Assembly (NCBI RefSeq): GCF_023015905.1
Contig: NZ_JALKBD010000022.1
Coordinates: 24,840-88,839, forward strand
Origin: Arenibacter sp. F20364
GTDB lineage: Bacteria; Bacteroidota; Bacteroidia; Flavobacteriales; Flavobacteriaceae
Reading direction: 5' to 3'
DNA: 64,000 nucleotides
Position 1 is the first letter of the stretch; each line of letters opens with the position of its first letter. A program made the translations under genes and the position numbers. Shown piece by piece: positions 36,203 through 45,679 of this stretch. The notes beneath the pieces are model-generated. The model worked only from the letters and a program-made list of their open reading frames with translations, ran no database searches and was not told where the DNA came from.

Positions 36203-38071
36203 TTAACGACCCATATAGACCAGTAAAACGCTAATATCACTAGGGGAAACTCCACTTATTCTTGAGGCCTGTGAGATGGTCACTGGCTGTATGGCTTTAA
36301 GTTTTTCCCTTGCTTCAAATGAAAGGGATTTCAGTTGACTATAATCAAATCCCTTTGGGATCTTTATATTCTCCAAGCGTTGCAATTTATCGGCATTGTT
36401 CTTTTCCTTGGCGATATAACCAGAATATTTCACCTGAATCTCTGCCTGTTCCAAAATCTCCCTGTCCAGATTATTATCAGCAACAAAGGCAGAAACCTCC
36501 TCCAATTGTAACATATGATCCATAGTGACCCTTGGTCTAGAAAACACCTTAAACATCTTATCCGGTTGTCTTACTCTGGAAGAATCAACACTCTCCAATA
36601 TAGGGTTAATATCATCAGGCTTAAAACTGGTCTCCCTAAAAAAATCTATAAAGGCATTCGACTTTCTCTCCTTTTCTTCCATCTTCTCCAGACGATCCTT
36701 CTTCGCCAATCCCATTTGGAAACTCTTGGGCGTAAGCCTTAAATCGGCATTATCCTGCCGCAAAAGCGTCCTATATTCTGCTCTGGATGTAAACATCCTA
36801 TATGGCTCTTCTGTACCCTTGGTAATAAGGTCATCCACCAAAACTCCAATATAAGCTTCATCCCTATTAAGAATAAAGGCCTCCTTTTCATTGATTTTTA
36901 AATGTGCATTTATACCTGCCATTAAACCTTGGGACGCGGCCTCTTCATAGCCGGTAGTTCCATTAATCTGACCTGCAAAATAGAGGTTATCTATCAACTT
37001 AGTTTCTAAGGTATGCTTTAATTGAGTAGGTGGAAAATAATCGTATTCTATAGCATAACCAGGTCTAAAAAACTTCACATTTTCAAAACCCTTTACAGAT
37101 TTTAAGGCCTTATACTGAACATCCTCTGGCAAGGAAGTTGAAAAACCATTAACATAAACCTCAACCGTATTCCAGCCCTCCGGTTCAACAAATAACTGAT
37201 GACTATCCTTATCAGCAAAACGATTGATCTTATCTTCTATAGATGGACAATACCGAGGACCCAAACTTTTAATTCTTCCATTAAACATTGGGGAACGATC
37301 AAAACCTTCTCTAAGCAAATCGTGCACCAAAAGACTGGTATGCGTCATATAACAATCTCGCTGATGAGTCAATGCCTTAGTATCGGAATATGAAAATTTC
37401 TCCGGTATATCATCTCCAGGTTGAGGTATCATTATAGAATAATCCAATGATCTACCATCCACCCTTGGTGGGGTACCAGTCTTCATTCTGCCGCTTTCAA
37501 AACCCAATTGAACCAACTGTTCGGTAATACCAGTGGCCGCTTTTTCACCAGCCCTTCCTCCACCAAACTGCTTATCCCCTATATGAATTAAACCATTTAA
37601 AAAAGTACCGTTAGTTAATACTACAGATTTTGCTCTTATATCCAACCCCAAGGAAGTCTTTACCCCTACAGCTTGACCCTTTTCCACCAACAGCCCAGAC
37701 ACCATTTCCTGATAAAAATCCACATTGGGAGTATTCTCCAAAGCCATCCGCCACTCCTCCGCAAACCTCATTCTATCGTTTTGAGTCCTAGGACTCCACA
37801 TAGCAGGACCCTTGCTTTTATTAAGCATTTTAAACTGTATAGCGCTTTTATCACTTACAATACCACTATACCCGCCAAGAGCATCTATCTCACGAACAAT
37901 CTGACCTTTTGCAATTCCGCCCATCGCAGGATTACAGGACATTTGCCCTATAGTCTGCAAATTCATGGTCACCAATAAGGTCTTAGAACCCAAATTGGCA
38001 GCGGCAGCGGCAGCCTCAGCCCCAGCGTGACCGGCTCCTACAATTATAACATCGTATTCCTTTTCAAACAT
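36203..38071 (-). CDS. mnmG: tRNA uridine-5-carboxymethylaminomethyl synthesis enzyme MnmG
   Basis: 622-residue FAD protein (GidA) that with MnmE modifies U34 of certain tRNAs. The FAD loop VIIVGAGHAGAEAAAAAA is at the N-terminus, followed by CNPAMGGIAKGQIVREIDALGG, the signature GPRYCPSIEDKI and GQINGTTGYEEAASQGLMAG, with the C-terminal helical domain ending in SRISGVSPSDISVLLVYMGR. The ATG at 38071 gives the standard start; the frame reaches a TTG at 38080 that would overlap the parS palindrome. It starts 5 bases after the ybeY stop and is bracketed by two parS-like sites. Confidence 0.98.
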   Translation of the reverse strand: MFEKEYDVIIVGAGHAGAEAAAAAANLGSKTLLVTMNLQTIGQMSCNPAMGGIAKGQIVREIDALGGYSGIVSDKSAIQFKMLNKSKGPAMWSPRTQNDRMRFAEEWRMALENTPNVDFYQEMVSGLLVEKGQAVGVKTSLGLDIRAKSVVLTNGTFLNGLIHIGDKQFGGGRAGEKAATGITEQLVQLGFESGRMKTGTPPRVDGRSLDYSIMIPQPGDDIPEKFSYSDTKALTHQRDCYMTHTSLLVHDLLREGFDRSPMFNGRIKSLGPRYCPSIEDKINRFADKDSHQLFVEPEGWNTVEVYVNGFSTSLPEDVQYKALKSVKGFENVKFFRPGYAIEYDYFPPTQLKHTLETKLIDNLYFAGQINGTTGYEEAASQGLMAGINAHLKINEKEAFILNRDEAYIGVLVDDLITKGTEEPYRMFTSRAEYRTLLRQDNADLRLTPKSFQMGLAKKDRLEKMEEKERKSNAFIDFFRETSFKPDDINPILESVDSSRVRQPDKMFKVFSRPRVTMDHMLQLEEVSAFVADNNLDREILEQAEIQVKYSGYIAKEKNNADKLQRLENIKIPKGFDYSQLKSLSFEAREKLKAIQPVTISQASRISGVSPSDISVLLVYMGR

Positions 38072-38076
38072 AATTT

Positions 38077-38496
38077 TCAATGTTCCACGTGGAACAATTT
38101 AATTTTTTCATCTTCCTTATTCCTCATTAACAAGGATTCGTCTTCACTCTTATCGCCAAAACCCAAAAGGTGTAGCACCCCGTGAGCCATTACCCTTTTC
38201 AACTCCAAGTCAAAATCCACACCAAAATCCGAGGCATTCTCCCTAACACGATCAACAGATATAAAAATATCACCAGCTATTCCACTAAAATCTTCATAAG
38301 GAAAAGTAATAATATCCGTATAGGTGTCGTGGTCCAAATACTCCTGATTAATCCTAAGCAGATACTCGTCATCACAAAAAATAAAGTCCAACTGACCGTA
38401 GCCCCTATTTTCAGAAACAACTATCCTACTAACCCAATCGGCAAACTTGGTTTCGTCTTGAATACTAAAATCTGCCTCGTAATGAAAATCAATCAT
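38077..38496 (-). CDS. ybeY: rRNA maturation endoribonuclease YbeY
   Basis: 139-residue single-strand endonuclease for 16S rRNA 3'-end maturation and ribosome quality control. The block HGVLHLLGFGDKSEDE carries the first two zinc His ligands; the third His of the usual HxxxHxxGxxH is replaced by Asp, which I believe is common in Bacteroidota. Its start overlaps the DUF4175 stop by 8 bases. The last residues FHVEH and the region of the stop are encoded by a parS-like palindrome. Confidence 0.95.
   Translation of the reverse strand: MIDFHYEADFSIQDETKFADWVSRIVVSENRGYGQLDFIFCDDEYLLRINQEYLDHDTYTDIITFPYEDFSGIAGDIFISVDRVRENASDFGVDFDLELKRVMAHGVLHLLGFGDKSEDESLLMRNKEDEKIKLFHVEH
38081..38096. promoter_or_regulatory. 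parS-like centromere site, copy 2 (inside ybeY)
   Basis: Perfect 16-base palindrome TGTTCCACGTGGAACA, identical in its core to copy 1. It lies within the final codons of ybeY and directly upstream of the mnmG start, about 1.9 kb from copy 1. Confidence 0.78.
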
Positions 38497-41400
38497 CTAT
38501 TTTAAAATAATCCTTAACCTTCATCTGATAATTTTGCTGCAAAGGTAACGCTTGTCGATTTAAAATCTCTACATCATAACGATAATTATCTAATATTGAG
38601 GGTCTAGAAAGGATAGGGTTTTGAAATGAATCATTCCCTGTATTACTCTTCCTTTCCTTCCTCTCCCCTTGTTTCATAACCGCATTGTCCAATTTCAACA
38701 TTTCCCTATTTATATTGTTCATCTTATTTATGCTTTCTTGGGTAACCCCACTTCTCAACAACTCATTCTGGAAATCTTCCATCTGCCGAATCAATTTCTC
38801 TCCCAACTTACGATCATCATTATTAATAAGGTTCCGTAACTGATCCTCCAATTGTTCACGCAACGCCTGTTGTTCCTTATAAATTTCATAAACTTCCTTC
38901 AATTCTTCTTCTGAAGCCCCGGTCCCCTGACCACCAGTACCCAACTCATTGCCAACACCTCCCCCTTCACCATTACTATTGCCAGAACCGTCCTTAGAGC
39001 CCTTTCCTTTACCATCTTTCCCTTCCCTACCATCTTTCCCTTCCCTACCATTATCCCCTCCATCACCATCTTTCCCTTCCTTTCCACTATTCGCAGGCTT
39101 ATTACCTTCGCCACCACCTTCATTACCTTCACCAGGTTTCTTTCCCTCAGAACCCTTTTGGCCGATTTCACCCAACTTCTTTCCCAATTCTTCTTGGCCC
39201 TTGATAATATCCGGAAGCTGAAAACTATCCTTATCTCCCTTACCAGAACCCATACTCATATTTTCCTGCATATTCTCCAAAACATTTGCCAGAAAATCCG
39301 AAAGACTATTTGATGCCGATAAAACATATTTTTGATAAGAAGCTCCCTGGTACATCTCACTCTCCGCCATACTTTCCAAGGCCTTATCCAAATTATAGTA
39401 AACTTCACTTATCTGCTCATTTACAAATTCAGAAATTTCAGCCTGCCTCAATGAAAGAGCAAACAAACTGTCATCAACATGACTGAATAGCTCCCGTAAC
39501 TCCTGCTGCCTTTTTATACTACCAACGCCCATAGCTACGGACATATCAGATTCACCAAGACTTTTATACAATCCCTCCTGCTTAAACGAAAAAGTGATCA
39601 AATTGTCCAACAATTGCCTTAACATTTCAGCGTCCTCAGCGGTGGAAGAACCTCCACCAGAACCGGAAACAGATTGCTTTAAACCCTCTGATAGTTCCTT
39701 CATCTTTTTAGCAGCAGATTTTTGCTTGGCCCTAGCCTTCTCAGAGGATTCCTTATCCTCCCCAGACTCTTTATCTTCTTTGGAATACTTCCCAATCTCC
39801 TCCAAAGCCTCCTCAAGATCCCCTAAAGTCGCATCTATATTTTTCTGATCCAAGTTTAAACCCAACGGCTTTTTCAAACTAGAATCGTCCTTTTTCAATT
39901 CATCCAACTCCTTGGACACCTTTAAAAATTCTGAACCTACCTTCTCCTGCTCTTTTTTAAGAAAATCACCTCTTCTTTCAAACTCATCACCCATCAAAGA
40001 CAACTGCTTCCCAACCAATTTATCCAACTTAATGGATAACTGATGAGCCTTCTGCTGAACGTAATAGCGTTTTGTCAATTCCAACAACTGTTCCAAGTTC
40101 CTATCCGAATTCTTTTGTTTTTTACCCAATTCTTCCAAGCGTCTGGCCAATTCATCCTTGTCCAACTTCTCGGCTAACTTGTTTAATTCATCCAACAACT
40201 TCTCATTTTTCTTCGCCTCCAATTCCTGACGATCAAGTCGCTCTTCCAGTAACCTTTTCAATTTTCCGTCATCTTCAGACTTCTCAAGATTATACTTTAA
40301 CTGCCCACTAAACTTCCTCATAAGGTCTTCTTGAAGTTTTTGTTGTTTTAAAAAATCCTTAATCCTATTCTGATCAGAAAAACTTAAACTACTATTTTCC
40401 CTTTCCTTTTTATTAATTTCCTTTAAGCTTTTCTCCTGTTCCTTTGACATTTGCAAAGACCTGTCCAAACTATTTACAATAGACTTATGATACTCCAACT
40501 CCTTCTCCTTCAGCTCATTAGAATCTAACAAAACAGAGCTAAACACCTGGCTCTTAGTTGCTTTGCCTCTGTGAATAGCATCATTGTCCACCACCTCAAA
40601 ATAAAAATCATACGACACACCCTCCACCAAATCCAAGCCTGAAGGAAAAGTATAATAAAACTTATCATAGTTCACTTTAGGTTCGGACAAGACCAAGACC
40701 TTCTTATCCTTTTCCCCCTTCTTATAATAAATCAACCTTACAGTACTTAACTGATAATCATCGGTTGCCTCGCCAACATAATAGGATAAATTAGGATTTA
40801 AGGAATCCAAGACCTGATCTACCCGTAAACTGGGATAAGCATCCCTAACAACCTTTAAACGATACCCCAACCTCTCATAACTACTGACGTTGCCATTTGA
40901 AATTGACAACTCATAGTCCAAATCAGAAAAAACTCGTTTACCAAAATCGAAGATTTCATCCTTCTTGTTAAAATATTCAATACTATCCCCTACATGAAAA
41001 AGAACCTCATCCGTATCCTTGGTATCCATCCTCCACAATACCCTAGTGCCCTCAGGAAAAACCGCGCTGCCAGTACTTTTTATAACCTCATCACTCTTAT
41101 TGGTATAATCAGGATAATCTAAAATCAAATCAAAATCAATAATAGAAGGGGTAGCCAAAACATTCAAAAAATAGTCCTTAGACCTAACATCGTTGGCAAC
41201 AAAGTAAAAAGGAACACTCTTCAAGGGAGGGGTAAAGATATACTGATAAAAACCCTCTTTAAACTGTAAAACAAACTCTTCCCCATCTACCACAATAGAA
41301 ATCCCTTCTGGCTTAACCTGACCTTCCGTTGTCACTAGTATAGTGAAAGAACTGTTCTCCAAGACATCCAATTCCGAAGAAACCAACTTAAAAGTAAAGG

Positions 41401-42001
41401 GAGCAGGAGGCTCATAAGCCAAATCATAATTAATTACTCTTTTATAAGAACTGAAATACGAAACAACATCCCCAGAAACCCATATTACAACCACAACAAT
41501 CAAGGGCAAAAGCAGATATTTAGCATATCCTACATTCTCCTTAATATCTATAGCCCTCACAAAAGGCACAACACTAAGCTCAGTAGATCGTTGTTCTATA
41601 CTGGCTAATAACAACTCCGACTTGGATTTACTATCGGCAAGGTCCAACAAATTGTAGAGTTTGTCATCTACCTCCGGAAAATGCTTACCTATAAGGACGG
41701 AAGCTTCCTTGTTACTTAAACCACGTTTCCATTTTAATAGGAAAAACAAAGGTGTGATAATAAACTTCCATACCAAGAACAACTCTACAGCCATAAAAAG
41801 AATCAACAGCAGCAACCTACCGGTAGAATTCAACCATAAAAAATACTCTATCCCCAAGACAATCAAAAAGAAAAGCAGTCCCAAGGCCAAAAACAGCAGC
41901 ACTCCCTTAAGCAACATCTTGGTATAGAATTTAGCTATAAAGGCATTAAGCTTCTCTAGAATATCATTATAATTGTTCACAACAGATGATTTTATAACCA
42001 A
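38489..42001 (-). CDS. DUF4175 family large membrane protein
   Basis: 1170-residue protein of the DUF4175 family. Three hydrophobic segments occur near residues 34-56, 60-85 and 150-172, so the rest is anchored at the envelope. A beta-rich region (about 180-500) resembles Ig-like strands. Then comes a very long charged coiled coil (about 510-830), and a low-complexity stretch of Gly, Lys, Glu and Asp (about 945-1020) built partly from GREGKD repeats, followed by a last helical region. No enzyme motif is visible. It overlaps ybeY by 8 bases and is divergent from gltX. Function unknown; a scaffold or structural envelope role is a guess. Confidence 0.88.
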   Translation of the reverse strand: MVIKSSVVNNYNDILEKLNAFIAKFYTKMLLKGVLLFLALGLLFFLIVLGIEYFLWLNSTGRLLLLILFMAVELFLVWKFIITPLFFLLKWKRGLSNKEASVLIGKHFPEVDDKLYNLLDLADSKSKSELLLASIEQRSTELSVVPFVRAIDIKENVGYAKYLLLPLIVVVVIWVSGDVVSYFSSYKRVINYDLAYEPPAPFTFKLVSSELDVLENSSFTILVTTEGQVKPEGISIVVDGEEFVLQFKEGFYQYIFTPPLKSVPFYFVANDVRSKDYFLNVLATPSIIDFDLILDYPDYTNKSDEVIKSTGSAVFPEGTRVLWRMDTKDTDEVLFHVGDSIEYFNKKDEIFDFGKRVFSDLDYELSISNGNVSSYERLGYRLKVVRDAYPSLRVDQVLDSLNPNLSYYVGEATDDYQLSTVRLIYYKKGEKDKKVLVLSEPKVNYDKFYYTFPSGLDLVEGVSYDFYFEVVDNDAIHRGKATKSQVFSSVLLDSNELKEKELEYHKSIVNSLDRSLQMSKEQEKSLKEINKKERENSSLSFSDQNRIKDFLKQQKLQEDLMRKFSGQLKYNLEKSEDDGKLKRLLEERLDRQELEAKKNEKLLDELNKLAEKLDKDELARRLEELGKKQKNSDRNLEQLLELTKRYYVQQKAHQLSIKLDKLVGKQLSLMGDEFERRGDFLKKEQEKVGSEFLKVSKELDELKKDDSSLKKPLGLNLDQKNIDATLGDLEEALEEIGKYSKEDKESGEDKESSEKARAKQKSAAKKMKELSEGLKQSVSGSGGGSSTAEDAEMLRQLLDNLITFSFKQEGLYKSLGESDMSVAMGVGSIKRQQELRELFSHVDDSLFALSLRQAEISEFVNEQISEVYYNLDKALESMAESEMYQGASYQKYVLSASNSLSDFLANVLENMQENMSMGSGKGDKDSFQLPDIIKGQEELGKKLGEIGQKGSEGKKPGEGNEGGGEGNKPANSGKEGKDGDGGDNGREGKDGREGKDGKGKGSKDGSGNSNGEGGGVGNELGTGGQGTGASEEELKEVYEIYKEQQALREQLEDQLRNLINNDDRKLGEKLIRQMEDFQNELLRSGVTQESINKMNNINREMLKLDNAVMKQGERKERKSNTGNDSFQNPILSRPSILDNYRYDVEILNRQALPLQQNYQMKVKDYFKIDD
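39010..39045. repeat. 18-bp tandem repeat inside the DUF4175 gene
   Basis: Two perfect copies of TACCATCTTTCCCTTCCC with partial further copies up to about 39085. They encode GREGKD units on the minus strand, in frame, so copy number changes keep the gene open. Confidence 0.85.
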
Positions 42002-42065
42002 GATACAAAAAAGGCCACTAGTCCCAAAGGCGCATAAACGCCTTAACCAAATAGAACACTTTGTG

Positions 42066-42073
42066 TATCTTTG
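42066..42073 (+). promoter_or_regulatory. TAnnTTTG -7 box of gltX
   Basis: TATCTTTG, exact -7 consensus, 17 bases before the ATG at 42091, in the short divergent gap with the DUF4175 gene. Confidence 0.65.
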
Positions 42074-42090
42074 CGCAAAAATAATACTTC

Positions 42091-43602
42091 ATGACCAAAA
42101 AAGTACGTGTTCGCTTTGCTCCTAGTCCTACAGGGCCATTACATATTGGCGGTGTTAGAACTGCCCTATTTAACTATTTGTTTGCGAAAAAGCACAAGGG
42201 CGACTTCATTCTAAGAATAGAGGACACAGATCAAAATCGCTATGTTGAAGGTGCAGAACAGTACATCATTGATGCCCTAAACTGGTGCAATATTCCTTTC
42301 GATGAAGGCCCAGGAAAAGAAGGTAACTACGGCCCCTACAGACAAAGTAATAGAAAAGACTTATATAAAAAATACGCAGAGACCCTTATTGCAAGCGGTC
42401 ATGCCTATTACGCTTTCGATGCCAGTGAAAGATTGGATTTTCATAGACAAGCCCATGAAGAAAAAGGCAAAACCTTTATCTATAATTATCACAACCGCCT
42501 AAAACTATACAACTCCTTGTCTTTAACACCAGAGGAAACCAAAGAAAAACTGGATTCCGGTGAAGATTTTGTTATCAGATTTAAAACACCACAAGACACC
42601 GAACTTCATCTCACCGATATGATCCGGGGAGATATTAAAATTGATACCAATACCCTAGACGATAAGGTACTGTTCAAGAGTGATGGAATGCCCACCTACC
42701 ATTTGGCCAATATTGTTGATGACCACTTAATGGAAATTACCCATGTTATCCGCGGAGAAGAGTGGTTGCCCTCCTTGGCACTTCACCAACAACTATACGA
42801 GGCCTTTGGATGGGACGCCCCAAAATTCGCCCACTTACCATTAATAATGAAACCTGTGGGCAAAGGTAAGCTGAGCAAAAGGGATGGCGAAAAAATGGGA
42901 TTTCCTGTATTTCCTCTTACATGGAAAGAATCCGTTGGCTATAGGGAAGCAGGTTATTTTCCGGAAGCCGTTATCAACTTCTTGGCATTGCTGGGGTGGA
43001 ATCCAGGTACAGAGCGGGAAATATTTTCACTAGACGAACTGGTTACTGCCTTTAGTTTGGAGAGAGTCAACAAATCCGGAGCCCGATTTGACCCCGATAA
43101 AACCAAATGGTATAATCAGCAATATATGCAAGCCAAGGACAACAGTCTTCTCGTAAATGCATTTATGTTGGACTTAAAAACCAAAGGCGTTGACCTACCC
43201 AAGGACAAGAACAATGCCGAATATGTGCAACAAGTTGTTTCTTTAATCAAGGAGCGAGCCACCTTTGTACATGAATTTTGGGAACTGGGTAACTATTTCT
43301 TCTTTACACCTGAAACCTATGATGACAAGGCAGTAAAAAAACAGTGGAAAGAAGATACTGCAGGCATAATGACACAATTGTTATCCCGTTTGGAAGGTAT
43401 CACAGACTTTAGTTCCGAAAACCTTGAAACCCAAGTAAAACAATGGATTACAGAAAAGGAACTCTCTTTTGGTAAGGTAATGCCTCCATTACGATTGGTT
43501 ATTGTTGGTGAGATGAAAGGTCCCCATATATTCCACATAATGGCCCTAATCGGACAAACGGATTGTATTGATAGAATAAAAAAGGCTATCTCAATCCTAT
43601 AA
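42091..43602 (+). CDS. gltX: Glutamate--tRNA ligase
   Basis: 503-residue class I aminoacyl-tRNA synthetase charging tRNA-Glu. The start VRVRFAPSPTGPLHIGGVRTALFNYLF contains the HIGH-type motif, EDTDQNRY follows, and the KMSKS-type motif is GKGKLSKRDGEKMG near residue 260. The C-terminal anticodon domain is complete. With glnS in the same window, the cell has separate GluRS and GlnRS. Monocistronic, with its own -7 box. Confidence 0.98.
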   Translation: MTKKVRVRFAPSPTGPLHIGGVRTALFNYLFAKKHKGDFILRIEDTDQNRYVEGAEQYIIDALNWCNIPFDEGPGKEGNYGPYRQSNRKDLYKKYAETLIASGHAYYAFDASERLDFHRQAHEEKGKTFIYNYHNRLKLYNSLSLTPEETKEKLDSGEDFVIRFKTPQDTELHLTDMIRGDIKIDTNTLDDKVLFKSDGMPTYHLANIVDDHLMEITHVIRGEEWLPSLALHQQLYEAFGWDAPKFAHLPLIMKPVGKGKLSKRDGEKMGFPVFPLTWKESVGYREAGYFPEAVINFLALLGWNPGTEREIFSLDELVTAFSLERVNKSGARFDPDKTKWYNQQYMQAKDNSLLVNAFMLDLKTKGVDLPKDKNNAEYVQQVVSLIKERATFVHEFWELGNYFFFTPETYDDKAVKKQWKEDTAGIMTQLLSRLEGITDFSSENLETQVKQWITEKELSFGKVMPPLRLVIVGEMKGPHIFHIMALIGQTDCIDRIKKAISIL

Positions 43603-43754
43603 TAAATCCATTAAACACATTATATAATCCTTCACCGTTTATAAGGAGAACACCATTCTGGTGCCAGGATAAAAGATTTGCAACTTATAAGCACAAATTG
43701 CGACAAATTTGCAAAGACTTTTGTAAATTCATTAACTAATCTAAACACTTAATC

Positions 43755-44687
43755 ATGGGTTCATTTTTACTTATACCATTATTACTTTTCGGTTTTGTTA
43801 TTCTTTTTTCCTCCTTCTTTACCGTAAAGCAACAAACAGCTGTTATTATCGAGCGTTTTGGTAAATTCAGTAGCGTAAGGACATCCGGTCTCCAGATAAA
43901 AATTCCATTGGTAGATCGTATTGTAGCCCGTGTTGGGCTTAAAATTCAGCAATTGGATGTAATTGTTGAAACAAAAACTCTAGACGATGTTTTTGTAAAA
44001 CTTAAAATATCTGTACAGTACGTTGTTCTTAAGAACAAGGTTTACGAAGCCTTTTATCAATTGGAGTATCCCCATGATCAAATTACTTCCTACGTTTTCG
44101 ATGTCGTACGGGCGGAAGTGCCAAAAATGAAATTGGATGACGTTTTCGTAAAAAAAGACGATATAGCCATTGCCGTTAAGACCGAACTTCAAGACGCCAT
44201 GCTGGACTATGGGTATGATATTATTAAAACCCTTGTAACGGATATTGACCCGGATGCACAAGTAAAAGAGGCCATGAACCGTATTAATGCCTCTGAAAGG
44301 GAAAAAATTGCAGCCCAGTTTGAGGGAGATGCCGCACGTATTCTAATCGTTGAAAAAGCCAAAGCCGAAGCCGAAAGTAAACGACTGCAGGGGCAGGGTA
44401 TTGCTGATCAGCGTAGGGAAATAGCCCGTGGATTGGAGGAATCTGTAGAAGTATTGAATAAGGTCGGCATAAACTCGCAAGAGGCCTCTGCCCTAATTGT
44501 AGTTACACAACACTATGATACACTACAATCTATAGGAGAAGAAACCAACACCAATTTAATCCTGTTACCCAACTCGCCACAAGCCGGAAGTGATATGTTA
44601 AACAATATGGTAGCCTCCTTTACGGCAAGTAATATGATAGGGGAGTCTATGAAAAAACAAAGTATAAAAAAGAAAGATCCCAAATAG
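43755..44687 (+). CDS. SPFH/Band 7 domain protein (stomatin-like)
   Basis: 310-residue membrane-associated protein. A single N-terminal membrane segment (residues 3-24) is followed by the SPFH domain (FTVKQQTAVIIERFGKFSSVRTSGLQIKIP through the RAEVPKMKLDDVF block), then a coiled coil with many Glu and Ala repeats (about 180-235) and a short C-terminal helix. Such proteins form oligomers in membrane microdomains and scaffold proteases or lipids. No NfeD partner is seen next to it. A hairpin terminator follows directly. Confidence 0.93.
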   Translation: MGSFLLIPLLLFGFVILFSSFFTVKQQTAVIIERFGKFSSVRTSGLQIKIPLVDRIVARVGLKIQQLDVIVETKTLDDVFVKLKISVQYVVLKNKVYEAFYQLEYPHDQITSYVFDVVRAEVPKMKLDDVFVKKDDIAIAVKTELQDAMLDYGYDIIKTLVTDIDPDAQVKEAMNRINASEREKIAAQFEGDAARILIVEKAKAEAESKRLQGQGIADQRREIARGLEESVEVLNKVGINSQEASALIVVTQHYDTLQSIGEETNTNLILLPNSPQAGSDMLNNMVASFTASNMIGESMKKQSIKKKDPK

Positions 44688-44705
44688 TCACGGAACTTAT
44701 ACTAA

Positions 44706-44749
44706 AAAAACCTTTTACCTCTTGCTGCTACAAGTTGTAAAAGGTTTTT
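44706..44749. terminator. Hairpin terminator between the SPFH gene and the DUF6327-like gene
   Basis: 13-bp stem AAAAACCTTTTAC (44706-44718) with arm GTAAAAGGTTTTT (44737-44749); the 18-base interior has a further CTTG/CAAG pairing. It serves the convergent genes on both sides. Confidence 0.82.
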
Positions 44750-44771
44750 CTATTATATTCAAAAAAGATAA

Positions 44772-44987
44772 CTAACTAAATTTTCGAAGCAACTTCTTGA
44801 CCACAAAGGAAATAATTAATTTCTGAGCTATACCACTAGCCCCTCCCAACAAATTTGTCGGATAAAAGGTCGTCTTTACATTATTAATATGAAGCTTTAA
44901 CTGTTCCTTATCAATTTCTCTCTGCAACTTTAGGATTTTGAGCTTTTGATCTATTTCATCAAAAGAATTAAACGAAGGCTTTACCAT
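44772..44987 (-). CDS. Small DUF6327-like protein
   Basis: 71-residue protein with a charged coiled helix (FDEIDQKLKILKLQREIDKEQLKL), then a region with a Gly-rich turn (NLLGGASGIAQKL) and a basic amphipathic end (FVVKKLLRKFS). It resembles the family annotated as DUF6327 that follows YtxH and holin-like genes in flavobacteria. It is 6 bases after the holin-like gene, forming a three-gene operon. Function unknown; a role in membrane association or stress is a guess from its neighbours. Confidence 0.75.
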   Translation of the reverse strand: MVKPSFNSFDEIDQKLKILKLQREIDKEQLKLHINNVKTTFYPTNLLGGASGIAQKLIISFVVKKLLRKFS

Positions 44988-44993
44988 AACTTG

Positions 44994-45338
44994 TCAATCA
45001 AAATAATATTCAGAAAACTTTTTCAACAGGGACCCGTCCAGTCTGTGTCGGTACAAGTAACAAATTATACCAATAATAATATAAAACAAACCCACAAACA
45101 TAAACCCCAAAAAAGTGTTCTCCAACCAGAGACCTATGCCATAAGCTGCCGCAAACGACAACATAAATAATGAAAGTAAAGCAACACTACCTACCAACAT
45201 CATTTTGGCAAAAGAAGTAATGCTGCGCATTACTATCTTAAAAACCTGAAGCTTATAATACTCGCCGGTATTTTCTAGGTAAGACCTAGTATCCTTATCG
45301 ATATCCGCAAAATTATCCCTTAATTCCTCTAGAGCCAT
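44994..45338 (-). CDS. Phage holin family protein (Phage_holin_3_6 type)
   Basis: 114-residue protein with a soluble helical N-terminus (LEELRDNFADIDKDTRSYLENTGEYYKLQVFKIV) and two membrane segments (about 44-66 and 74-97), the layout of the holin_3_6 family. Despite the name, these are chromosomal membrane proteins, and no phage genes are near. It lies 11 bases after the YtxH gene and 6 bases before the DUF6327-like gene. Confidence 0.88.
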   Translation of the reverse strand: MALEELRDNFADIDKDTRSYLENTGEYYKLQVFKIVMRSITSFAKMMLVGSVALLSLFMLSFAAAYGIGLWLENTFLGFMFVGLFYIIIGIICYLYRHRLDGSLLKKFSEYYFD

Positions 45339-45349
45339 TTAAATAAGTC

Positions 45350-45679
45350 TTACTTCTGGTGTTCGGCATTTTTGCTCTTTAAATCGGACAACTTTTTCTC
45401 CAATGCAGTTATAATATCATCTGCCTTGTAACTCATATTGGAAATTGTCTCTTCCAATTTCTGCTCAAAATCCACTTTCTTTTCCTCTGCGGTCTTGGTA
45501 AGCTCTTCCTTTGCCTGGGTAATTCTACTAGAGATATCGTCCGAAGTTTCTATAGCCTTCTTTTTAATACGTTTTCTTGTTTTGGTTCCTTTATCGGGAG
45601 CATATAAAATTCCTATACCGGCTCCTATTGCCGCTCCAGTTAATAATGCCAATAAAGTATTTCCACTGTCGTTTGTCAT
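45350..45679 (-). CDS. YtxH domain-containing protein
   Basis: 109-residue protein with an N-terminal hydrophobic Gly/Ala-rich segment (TLLALLTGAAIGAGIGILYAPDKGTKTRKRIKKK), the YtxH hallmark, followed by a long charged helix. YtxH proteins are general-stress envelope proteins. It is first in the minus-strand trio with the holin-like and DUF6327-like genes. Confidence 0.9.
   Translation of the reverse strand: MTNDSGNTLLALLTGAAIGAGIGILYAPDKGTKTRKRIKKKAIETSDDISSRITQAKEELTKTAEEKKVDFEQKLEETISNMSYKADDIITALEKKLSDLKSKNAEHQK

Noticed and set aside
44994..45338. Holin-family gene as evidence of a prophage
   Set aside because: The family is chromosomal in flavobacteria beside YtxH genes, and no capsid, tail, integrase or lysin gene is near.
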